This document shows, piece after piece, positions 1 through 7,046 of a stretch of DNA of 38,532 nt. Position 1 is the first letter of the stretch. Every line of letters begins with the position of its first letter. Position numbers and translations under genes: made by a program. The DNA is taken from NCBI RefSeq assembly GCF_010501095.1, contig NZ_QVMP01000027.1, forward strand, positions 1 through 38,532, in the 5' to 3' direction. Below the pieces are notes generated by a model, which was not told the DNA's origin, did no database searches, and saw only the letters and a list, made by a program, of their open reading frames with translations. Source of the stretch: Dysgonomonas sp. 520. Its GTDB lineage: Bacteria; Bacteroidota; Bacteroidia; Bacteroidales; Dysgonomonadaceae.

Positions 1-12
1 AGGAAGCGGGTG

Positions 13-43
13 CAAAAGTAAAACACTTTACAACACAATCCAA
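13..43 (-). promoter_or_regulatory. Bacteroidota-type promoter reading out of the left edge
   Basis: On the minus strand a -33 TTG (41-43) is followed after 20 nt by the -7 box TACTTTTG (13-20). This matches the Bacteroidota consensus TTG-N19-21-TAnnTTTG. Transcription would start at about position 5 and run leftwards, so the gene it serves is outside the window. It cannot serve argS, which ends at 139 on the same strand. Confidence 0.6.
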
Positions 44-92
44 ATTATTTACAACCTTTTTTTGAACTTTTTTAAAAGTTTTGTGTTGTAAA
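27..92. repeat. 12-bp inverted repeat downstream of argS
   Basis: TTTACAACACAA (27-38) is exactly repeated in inverted form at 81-92, with a 42-nt spacer. A smaller palindrome, AACTTTT-tt-AAAAGTT (65-80), lies inside. The left arm overlaps the spacer of the outward promoter at 13-43. There is no clear T-tract for argS termination, so the function is open. Confidence 0.45.
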
Positions 93-138
93 ACATACAA
101 TCGTCTACAAATCAAAAGATTGTGAAAAGAAAAAAAAA

Positions 139-1932
139 TTACATCCTATCCGGCACTTCAATGCCCAACAAAGACATTCCTTGTCTAATTATCTTTGCAA
201 CATTGGTAGACAAGACTAATCTAAATTCTTTCAATTGCTCGTTTTCTTCTTTCAAAATAGAGAAATCGTGGTAAAACTGATTGTATTCTTTCACCAATTC
301 GTAAATATAATTTGCTATCAACGCTGGATTATATTCATCTCCGGCTTGCTTCACTATGTTGGCAAAGTCGCCTGTTAGTTGAATCAGTCCTTGTTCTTTT
401 TCAGAAAGAGCCAACGCTTTGTCTGATATTCCTGTGAAATCCAGACCTTGCTCCGTGGCTTTTTTCAATACGGATTGGATACGGGCATATGTATATTGTA
501 TGAAAGGGCCTGTGTTTCCATTAAAATCAATTGATTCTTTCGGATTGAAAGTCATATTCTTTTTAGGGTCAACCTTCAATATAAAATATTTCAACGCCCC
601 CATTCCTACAATTCGGGCAACATTATTGGCTTCTTCATCCGTATAGCCATCCAGCTTACCTAATTCTTTCGATGTTTCCTTTGCCGTAGATACCATCTCA
701 TCAACCAAGTCGTCGGCGTCAACAACCGTACCTTCTCGCGATTTCATCTTACCCTCGGGTAATTCAACCATCCCATACGAGAAATGAACCAAGCCTTTAC
801 CAAATTCAAATCCTAATTTATCCAGCAGGATAGACAATACCTGAAAGTGATAGTTTTGCTCATTGCCTACAACATATATCATCTTATTGATTGGATAATC
901 ATCGAAACGCAATTTTGCTGTACCTATATCCTGAGTCATATACACGGAGGTTCCATCTCCACGAAGCAATAATTTATGGTCTAAACCTTCGCCTTCCAGA
1001 TTTGCCCAAACCGAGCCATCCTCCTTTTTATAGAATATACCCTTTTTCAAACCGTCCAAAACAGTTTCTTTTCCATCCAGATATGTTTGCGATTCGTAAT
1101 ATATTTTATCGAAGTCGACCCCAAGCCGCTTATATGTTTCGTCAAAACCGGCATATACCCAACTGTTCATCATTTCCCAAAGGGCAACGGTTTCCATATC
1201 TCCCGCCTCCCATTTGCGAAGCATATCACGGGCTTCTTCCATCAACAAGGATTTTGCTTCTGCCTCTTTATCACTCAAACCGGAGGCTTTCAGCTCAGAC
1301 AATTCGGCTTTGTAGTGCTTGTCGAACATCACGTAGAAATCGCCTACAAGATGATCGCCTTTCTGACCTGTCGATTCGGGAGTGACGCCGTTGCCCCATT
1401 TTTGCCATGCCAGCATCGACTTACATATATGAATACCTCTATCGTTTACAATATTAGTTTTCACTACATTGTAACCGTTCGCTTTCATCACTTCCGACAG
1501 AGAATAACCCAACAGGTTGTTACGAACATGTCCCAAGTGAAGAGGCTTATTGGTATTGGGTGACGAATATTCTATCATCACCAGAGGGGCATCCTTTGCA
1601 ACGGGAATTATTCCGTATTGTTCTTCAGAATTTATTTGTGTCAGCAGATCTAACCAAACCGAAGTTTTAACAACAAGGTTTAAGAAACCCTTTATTACAT
1701 TGTATTCCGTTACTTCATCTGAGTTCTTCTTCAACCACTCTCCTATTTCCTGAGCAGTTTGTTCGGGATTTTTTTTCGATATTTTCAAAAAAGGAAAAAC
1801 CACAAGGGTAAAATGCCCTTCAAATTCTTTTCTCGTTTTTTGCAGTTCTGCTTGTTTTGCATCTATATCTTGTCCATAAATTTCTTTTATGGCTTCAATA
1901 ACATTTTCTTGAAGTTTAGTCTCAATTTTCAT
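139..1932 (-). CDS. argS: Arginyl-tRNA synthetase
   Basis: Class I aminoacyl-tRNA synthetase that charges tRNA-Arg in the cytoplasm. The 597-aa length is normal for the family. The N-terminal Arg-tRNA-synthetase domain covers roughly residues 1-90. The HIGH signature appears as HLGH at 132-135, after SSPNTNKP, and the KMSKS-like loop as KMKSREG near residue 400. The C-terminal DALR anticodon-binding domain covers about 475-597 and ends in the typical EVPDRM tail. The ATG at 1932 gives a normal N-terminus. A possible -7 box TAAATTTG (1961-1968, minus strand) lies 28 bp upstream, with a TTG 17 nt beyond it, slightly short of the usual spacing. It appears to be a single-gene unit. Confidence 0.97.
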   Translation of the reverse strand: MKIETKLQENVIEAIKEIYGQDIDAKQAELQKTRKEFEGHFTLVVFPFLKISKKNPEQTAQEIGEWLKKNSDEVTEYNVIKGFLNLVVKTSVWLDLLTQINSEEQYGIIPVAKDAPLVMIEYSSPNTNKPLHLGHVRNNLLGYSLSEVMKANGYNVVKTNIVNDRGIHICKSMLAWQKWGNGVTPESTGQKGDHLVGDFYVMFDKHYKAELSELKASGLSDKEAEAKSLLMEEARDMLRKWEAGDMETVALWEMMNSWVYAGFDETYKRLGVDFDKIYYESQTYLDGKETVLDGLKKGIFYKKEDGSVWANLEGEGLDHKLLLRGDGTSVYMTQDIGTAKLRFDDYPINKMIYVVGNEQNYHFQVLSILLDKLGFEFGKGLVHFSYGMVELPEGKMKSREGTVVDADDLVDEMVSTAKETSKELGKLDGYTDEEANNVARIVGMGALKYFILKVDPKKNMTFNPKESIDFNGNTGPFIQYTYARIQSVLKKATEQGLDFTGISDKALALSEKEQGLIQLTGDFANIVKQAGDEYNPALIANYIYELVKEYNQFYHDFSILKEENEQLKEFRLVLSTNVAKIIRQGMSLLGIEVPDRM

Positions 1933-2022
1933 CTTATGGTCATATTATTTATAAGAACCGCAAATTTATAAAAAAGAATTCATTACAACCCGTAGTGCAT
2001 TTATTAAATTTATTCTAAACAC

Positions 2023-2059
2023 TTAAAGGGACTTACTATTTGATAATAAGTCCCTTTAA
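2023..2059 (-). terminator. Hairpin downstream of the surface-protein gene
   Basis: A perfect 13-bp stem, TTAAAGGGACTTA (2023-2035) with its complement at 2047-2059, closes an 11-nt loop. It begins about 24 nt past the stop of the minus-strand gene ending at 2083. The T-tract on the minus strand is weak, so this is a probable rather than a classical intrinsic terminator. Confidence 0.55.
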
Positions 2060-2082
2060 AATGCAGCACAAAGTAATCTGCA

Positions 2083-2793
2083 TCAATATGCCACAAATAT
2101 GAAAGGTTCGGCTACACCGGAAAGTATCCAAGTTGCGGTTGATGTATCTCCTGCAATAGCTCCCCATAGATAAAGTGTTTTTTGTACAGAATCTGTGTTG
2201 TTTATAAAAAAAGAAACTTGTCCGACAGACGTACCCGTATGTACTGTAAATCCGGCAAGTCCCGGAATTTGTGAAATATTTATAGTAGAAAGACTTGTAT
2301 TAGAGACTGACAATCTTGTTGTTATATATCCAGGTGCATTAGCAGCTCTTACCATGCCACCAACATACACCTGTGATTTGCCGGGAGGTACAGTTACATA
2401 CATGCCCAAATACTCAAAAGATCGCGACAGAGTCATATTTGTAGAAGGTTTTGTACCTGCACTTGTTCCCGGAATCAAGTTTCCCCATGACGCATTTCCG
2501 CTAGCATCGCTTAACAGTACTTTTCCATCGCCTTGACTTCCATCCTGCAGACGGAAGCCGCCCCCCTGAGTAGCACTTCTTATATCCACTTTAGTTTGGG
2601 GAACATTTGTCCCTACCCCAACCCTGCCTTGAGTATCTACCACTACATCGTCCGAAATGTTTGTGTTGCCGTTTGTGTTCCGTGCTGCGTCGATATGAAA
2701 TACTCCCTGAGGATTTTCCGTATTCACTCCCACCTGTCCGAAGGCTATGGAACAGGTGAAAAACACCGATAAGAATAATAAACTTTTTTTCAT
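2083..2793 (-). CDS. Secreted, repeat-bearing surface-like protein
   Basis: A 236-aa protein of unknown function. It starts at the ATG at 2793, because that begins a clean signal peptide (MKKSLLFLSVFFTCSIAFG, cleavage near Q20). An in-frame ATG at 2847 would put 18 polar residues before the signal and is unlikely. After the signal come two short beta-type repeats, VGVNTENPQGVFHID and VGVGTNVPQTKVDI, of the VGiGT-nP-kl-i kind found in tail-fibre-like and surface proteins of Bacteroidota. A Gly/Ser-rich stretch and a predicted all-beta C-terminal half rich in Ser/Thr follow. No enzyme motif is visible. It is divergent from the AraC-type gene at 3180, which may regulate it; that link is inferred from position only. 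Confidence 0.75.
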   Translation of the reverse strand: MKKSLLFLSVFFTCSIAFGQVGVNTENPQGVFHIDAARNTNGNTNISDDVVVDTQGRVGVGTNVPQTKVDIRSATQGGGFRLQDGSQGDGKVLLSDASGNASWGNLIPGTSAGTKPSTNMTLSRSFEYLGMYVTVPPGKSQVYVGGMVRAANAPGYITTRLSVSNTSLSTINISQIPGLAGFTVHTGTSVGQVSFFINNTDSVQKTLYLWGAIAGDTSTATWILSGVAEPFIFVAY

Positions 2794-3179
2794 AATTTTT
2801 AATGTTGTTTGTTGTGTTAATTCTTCGTCTCCGATTTGATTTTTCATCTTCTTGATAATTATTTAACTATTTGATTGATTGTATGCACATTATATCTCCG
2901 TCACTTTATAAGTGACGGAGGATTAGCAAATAGAGATGTATCAAGCTGATTTTTAGAGAAATAAGAGAATATATATTTTACACAAAAGGCTATTAGTAAA
3001 ACACTAGTTATACAATTACAAACTAATGTTCTGTGATATGACAAAATACACTTACATAAAACGGTGATAACCTGACATTTAGACAATATTAAAGATGTAA
3101 TTTGAAACTCACTTGCCAAAAATTTTAGTTAGTTTTTAGTTAAACAAACTGATATATAAACATTTAAACAACAAACTGA
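2794..3179. other. 386-bp divergent intergenic region
   Basis: AT-rich spacer between the surface-protein gene (minus) and the AraC-type gene (plus). Its one clear structure is the perfect palindrome at 2896-2920. No full TTG/TAnnTTTG promoter was found on either strand. A 72-codon minus-strand reading frame at 2901-3119 has no recognisable content and I do not count it as a gene. Confidence 0.6.
2896..2920. repeat. Perfect palindrome upstream of the AraC-type gene
   Basis: CTCCGTCACTT, a 3-nt centre (TAT) and the exact complement AAGTGACGGAG form an 11-bp stem. No T-tract flanks it on either strand and it lies upstream of both flanking genes, so it is not an obvious terminator. The core CCGTCACTT/AAGTGAC recurs in the hairpin at 3990-4022 on the other side of the AraC-type gene. 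A regulator-binding site or repeat copy is possible. Confidence 0.6.
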
Positions 3180-4013
3180 ATGAAACGTGAAAAGGACAAA
3201 TTGATAGAATTCATACATCTGGAAAATGGGCAGATGTGGAATCCAAAAACCGGAGATAATAAGATAATTATTGTTATGGATGGAGAAATATACACTTCTT
3301 CTTCAACAGGCAATGAAACAAAAGTGACGGCTTACAACATGATCTTCTTTCCATTTCAAGACAAAGTGTCGGTCAAAGCAACAAAGGCGTCAAAAATTGT
3401 CTTAATACGGTTTTCCAACCATTCGGAATTCTGCGGTATTCTCTCGTCTTTCGACCACTCGCAAGAACACGAGGAAAAGATTACTCTCCTATCCATTAAA
3501 TCTGTAATTGTGACATATATCCAAACTCTTGAAGAATATGCAAACAGAGGCATTGACAATCACAACTTACTGGATTTGAAGCTGAAAGAGTTCTGGTATA
3601 TTCTCAAAAGCTTCTATCCTGAGAAGTATTTACAAGGCTTTTTCAAGATGCTGGCATGGGACGATTTACTCTTCTCGGAACAGGTACACACCTACCTTAC
3701 CGAAATTCGTTCGGTGCGCCAATTGGCAGAAAAAATGAATTATAGCTATTCGGGATTCAACAAGCGCTTCAGGCGTGTATTCAATATATCTGCATACAGT
3801 TGGGTAAGGAATCACAGGGCAAAACAAGTGTATCAAGACATTTGTGAAACCAACAAAAGCCTCAAGGAAATAAGCACAAGCCATAAGTTCATGACCTTGT
3901 CTCATTTCAATGAATTTTGCCACAAAAATCTGGGAAAATCTCCTTCCGAAATCAGAAGAAAGAGAAAACAGGAAGCCTTCAAAAAAAACACAGTTCCGTC
4001 ACTTATAAAGTGA
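3180..4013 (+). CDS. AraC-family transcriptional regulator
   Basis: A 277-aa one-component regulator. Residues 1-75 look like a cupin-type sensor fold (beta-rich, with VMDGEIYTSSS and MIFFPFQD). A helical linker covers 100-160. The AraC/XylS DNA-binding domain lies at about 165-262, with the second helix-turn-helix ending in LSHFNEFCHKNLGKSPSEIRR, the usual AraC signature. The ligand is unknown. The gene is divergent from the secreted-protein gene at 2083-2793, which makes that its most likely target, along with itself. The last codons and the TGA stop (4011-4013) lie inside the terminator hairpin of the convergent HD gene. Palindromes with a shared core flank the gene. Confidence 0.88.
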   Translation: MKREKDKLIEFIHLENGQMWNPKTGDNKIIIVMDGEIYTSSSTGNETKVTAYNMIFFPFQDKVSVKATKASKIVLIRFSNHSEFCGILSSFDHSQEHEEKITLLSIKSVIVTYIQTLEEYANRGIDNHNLLDLKLKEFWYILKSFYPEKYLQGFFKMLAWDDLLFSEQVHTYLTEIRSVRQLAEKMNYSYSGFNKRFRRVFNISAYSWVRNHRAKQVYQDICETNKSLKEISTSHKFMTLSHFNEFCHKNLGKSPSEIRRKRKQEAFKKNTVPSLIK

Positions 4014-4022
4014 CAGAACTGT
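3981..4022 (-). terminator. Intrinsic terminator for the HD-domain gene, overlapping the AraC-type gene stop
   Basis: A 14-bp stem with one mismatch (3990-4004 with 4008-4022, 3-nt loop) is followed on the minus strand, one base later, by eight T (A8 at 3981-3988). This is a good rho-independent terminator for the gene ending at 4110. The stem contains the same GTCACTT/AAGTGAC core as the palindrome at 2896-2920. Confidence 0.75.
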
Positions 4023-4109
4023 ACTAAAAATCATCTATTTAAGGTACAAATGTAAGAAAAATTTGAAATAAATGTACCTTTCCGGTCTTTTTTTCTTCAT
4101 TGCAACATA

Positions 4110-4646
4110 TTACAGGAACATTTTGCACCATTCGTCAAACAGCTTTGCCGATCTATCTCCGAATTTAGCCAGTTTACTTCGCACTTTCTCCACCGATTTC
4201 TCTTCTCCCAAATGAGTTTTAGAGAAAAAACAATCGGCAAAACAGATAACCTGCTCTTCTATACTCACAGGCATAAAGTCCTGATGCGGCAACGGCAGGT
4301 CTTGCTCTACTATCTCATCTTCGGTTAAGCCTGCCCCGGTATGCCTTTCGCAAACCAACGCATGACGGGGATAGCCTTCGTTTCGCATCAGTTCTGCACC
4401 CAAAATACCATGACACATATATGGCTTGTCGCCAAAACATTCGATGTAGGGTGCGTGGGTGAGAAATATACCGACATCGTGAAGCATGCCCGCTTCACTT
4501 ACAAATTGAGTATCAATATTTAATTCGGGATGATTTTTTGCGATTGCCAACGCTTTTTGTGTAACATCCGAACTGTGATTGATTAAAATATTGTATAACT
4601 TTGAGTCTTTCTGATAGTATTTTTCTATCAATGTAACAACTTCCAT
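4110..4646 (-). CDS. HD-domain metal-dependent hydrolase
   Basis: A 178-aa protein of the HD superfamily, small stand-alone type, probably a metal-dependent phosphohydrolase with unknown substrate. The metal-binding doublet is visible as LHDVGI (H56-D57), with upstream His in LINHSSDV, a further His in the CHGILGAEL segment, and a late Asp in VICFADCFF, the expected H...HD...D order. There is no signal peptide, so it should be cytoplasmic. It is monocistronic and convergent with the AraC-type gene, with a shared hairpin between them. Bacteroidota genomes often annotate this type simply as HD-domain or HDIG-domain protein. Confidence 0.85.
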   Translation of the reverse strand: MEVVTLIEKYYQKDSKLYNILINHSSDVTQKALAIAKNHPELNIDTQFVSEAGMLHDVGIFLTHAPYIECFGDKPYMCHGILGAELMRNEGYPRHALVCERHTGAGLTEDEIVEQDLPLPHQDFMPVSIEEQVICFADCFFSKTHLGEEKSVEKVRSKLAKFGDRSAKLFDEWCKMFL

Positions 4647-4732
4647 ATTATGAGTGTTATATTTTTAGTACGATATTTATTCCAAATTGTAACGAAATAC
4701 AAAAATAAAAGTTTATTCTAAATTTATCTTAT

Positions 4733-5959
4733 ATGGCTAGATACATATTATTCACACTGGTCGCACTATTGTTTTCTTTCGGTTCCACAAATTCGCAAAC
4801 AGGGATACAACTCGGCGCCGATCGGATAGACAGCTTCATGCCTCTGATAAAAAACAAACGGGTGGCATTAGTCGTAAATCAGACTTCCTGCCTGACAAAC
4901 GGGACACATCTTTCGGATGCGCTGCTCGAAAAAGGTATCTCAATTTCCAAAATATTCGCCCCGGAACATGGATTCAGGGGTACGGCTGCTGCCGGTGAGA
5001 AAATTGTTGACGGAAAAGACCCCAAGACAGGATTAAGCGTTGTTTCGTTATACGGGAAAAACTATAAGCCTACCAAAGACCAGTTGAACGATGTTGACAT
5101 AGTTATCTTTGACATTCAGGATGTCGGAGCCCGCTTCTATACATATATCAGTACTATGCACTACGTAATGGAGGCTTGTGCCGAAAATGGCAAAAAATGT
5201 ATTATTCTGGATCGCCCAAATCCGAACGATCATATCGACGGGCCGGTATTGAACACCAGATTTTCATCTTTTGTAGGGAAGCATCCTATCCCGGTTTTGC
5301 ATGGACTGACCGTTGGCGAATTGGCAACAATGATAAACGGGGAAGGCTGGCTGACCGGAAAAATAAATTGTGACTTAGAGATTGTGAAAGTAACGGGTTG
5401 GAAACATGGGCAGGCATACTCTCTCCCCATTGCTCCATCGCCAAATCTGCCTAACGATCAGGCTATAAGGTTATACCCTTCGCTCTGTTTTTTCGAGGCC
5501 ACTCAGGTTAGCGTAGGCAGAGGGACGAATTTCCCGTTCGAAGTGGCAGGTTATCCGAATCCTAAATTCGGCAAATTCAAGTTCACACCAAAAGCCTCAA
5601 CAGCAGGAGGAAGCAACCCGTTGCAGAAAGGTAAATTATGTTATGGCATCGACCTGCGAAAAGAATCTACCGACGGTAGCTTAACGCTAAAGTATATCAT
5701 TGATTTTTATAAAAAATCCGATTCAGGAGGTAAATTTTTCAGTTCGCCGCAATTTATGGATAAACTTGCCGGAACTGATAAGCTAAGGCTCCAGATACTA
5801 CAAGGAAAAAACGAGAAAACAATCAGAGCTTCGTGGGCAACAGATTTGGAAGAATATAAACGTATGAGAAACAAGTATCTGCTGTATTTTGACAACAGAT
5901 ATGATATAAATAGCTATTATGGAGCAGGGTCGAAAAATATGTCCTCTTTGCGGAAATGA
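4733..5959 (+). CDS. namZ: Exo-beta-N-acetylmuramidase of the NamZ (DUF1343) family, secreted
   Basis: A 408-aa secreted enzyme. The signal peptide spans about residues 1-21 (MARYILFTLVALLFSFGSTNS). The rest is a full DUF1343 protein with the family blocks APEHGFRG, FDIQDVGARFYTYI, LDRPNP and YPSLCFFEATQVSVGRGT. Characterised NamZ members remove terminal MurNAc residues from the non-reducing ends of peptidoglycan fragments, so a role in cell-wall recycling or scavenging in the periplasm is expected. It is the first gene of a plus-strand operon: its 3' end overlaps the zinc-ribbon gene by 41 bp. The family call is firm; the exact substrate is inferred. Confidence 0.9.
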   Translation: MARYILFTLVALLFSFGSTNSQTGIQLGADRIDSFMPLIKNKRVALVVNQTSCLTNGTHLSDALLEKGISISKIFAPEHGFRGTAAAGEKIVDGKDPKTGLSVVSLYGKNYKPTKDQLNDVDIVIFDIQDVGARFYTYISTMHYVMEACAENGKKCIILDRPNPNDHIDGPVLNTRFSSFVGKHPIPVLHGLTVGELATMINGEGWLTGKINCDLEIVKVTGWKHGQAYSLPIAPSPNLPNDQAIRLYPSLCFFEATQVSVGRGTNFPFEVAGYPNPKFGKFKFTPKASTAGGSNPLQKGKLCYGIDLRKESTDGSLTLKYIIDFYKKSDSGGKFFSSPQFMDKLAGTDKLRLQILQGKNEKTIRASWATDLEEYKRMRNKYLLYFDNRYDINSYYGAGSKNMSSLRK

Positions 5960-7046
5960 AATACCGGAATCGGACAATCATGATTTTTGCTGTGATTGCA
6001 GGGAAATTGAACAGAACAGAGAACTTCAATTTTATGTAGAAGAATCGTCTCCCGAAAATTCGGAAGAAAGTACTACAAATGATGAAAATGAAGTTATTTC
6101 CGGAGAAAATGACGAATTAATTCCGGAAAATGGTGAAATTTTGCCCGAAAAACAGAAAAAAATATCGAAAACCATGATATTTTATTTTGTTCTATGCGGG
6201 GTAGTCTTAGTGCTAGGATTGGGGTCGACCTTTTGGGTGAGGCATTATCAGAATACACAGAAAGAAACGGAAACTGCCTGTTGGAACGAGTGCGCAAAGG
6301 TCAACACTCCGCTCGAATACTCCAAATATCTTGTACGTTTCCCTGAGGGTATGTATGTGAAGGAAGCCGAAAACAGAATCAAAGAGTTTCGTGAAAAGGA
6401 GCATGCCAATTGGATGGAAGCCAGACACAGCGGGAATATGGGGATTCTTTACAATTTTCTGAATCAATATCCCGATTCGCCTTATACGAGCGACGCCAAA
6501 GACATAATGGACTCTATCAGTTGGGCTGATACCAGAAAACTAAGTACAGCCGACGCATACAAAACTTATCTGGACAACTTTAACCTTGGCTATATCAGTG
6601 GCCTGCATCTGGAGGAAGCGAACGAAAAATATAGCTATCTCAGCTCCATAACCAATATAGAAGGACTAGAAGCCGACAGCATAAAAACGATAATCACTAA
6701 TTTTTTTGGAGCTGTATCCAACCTGAAAGCCTATGATATTGCTTTTCTATCAACTCCTGAAATAGTTCCTTTTCTCGGACACTCCAAAGCCAATGCCGGA
6801 AGCATTATACAGATGATGGAAAATGAAAAGAGAAGTAAGAAATTTGAAGAAATGCAATATATACCCTTACTCAACGAAACTATAATTAAGGACACAACCA
6901 ACACTTATTTCCTTGATACCCGTTTAGTTATTGAGACAAAATATAATAACAAAAAAATACAGGATACATCCGATACCACAATGGTGTCTATCGAACTGAA
7001 TGAAGACAAAAAAATCCGAGGTGTTTTCTTAAAGAGTAAACAATGA
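5919..7046 (+). CDS. Membrane-anchored zinc-ribbon protein of unknown function
   Basis: A 375-aa protein. A cytoplasmic N-terminal zinc ribbon has Cys pairs C8-x2-C11 and C24-x2-C27 (C25 is an extra Cys). An acidic Glu/Asn/Ser-rich linker (about 35-80) follows, then one transmembrane helix (about 85-107) and a roughly 265-residue extracytoplasmic part that is mostly helical at first (about 110-230) and then NTF2/SnoaL-like in feel, though I cannot assign a family. The ATG at 5919 is chosen although it overlaps namZ by 41 bp, because any later start would lose the first Cys pair. The 3' end overlaps the tannase-family gene by 4 bp (ATGA), which suggests translational coupling. Confidence 0.8.
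   Translation: MEQGRKICPLCGNEIPESDNHDFCCDCREIEQNRELQFYVEESSPENSEESTTNDENEVISGENDELIPENGEILPEKQKKISKTMIFYFVLCGVVLVLGLGSTFWVRHYQNTQKETETACWNECAKVNTPLEYSKYLVRFPEGMYVKEAENRIKEFREKEHANWMEARHSGNMGILYNFLNQYPDSPYTSDAKDIMDSISWADTRKLSTADAYKTYLDNFNLGYISGLHLEEANEKYSYLSSITNIEGLEADSIKTIITNFFGAVSNLKAYDIAFLSTPEIVPFLGHSKANAGSIIQMMENEKRSKKFEEMQYIPLLNETIIKDTTNTYFLDTRLVIETKYNNKKIQDTSDTTMVSIELNEDKKIRGVFLKSKQ

Noticed and set aside
2901-3119. 72-codon minus-strand reading frame in the AraC-type upstream region
   Set aside because: No family resemblance, odd composition, and it runs through the palindrome at 2896-2920; it looks like a chance open frame.
2896-4022. Invertible promoter cassette between the two palindromes
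   Set aside because: No recombinase gene is near and the segment carries a complete regulator gene rather than only a promoter; kept only as a weak option in the palindrome finding.
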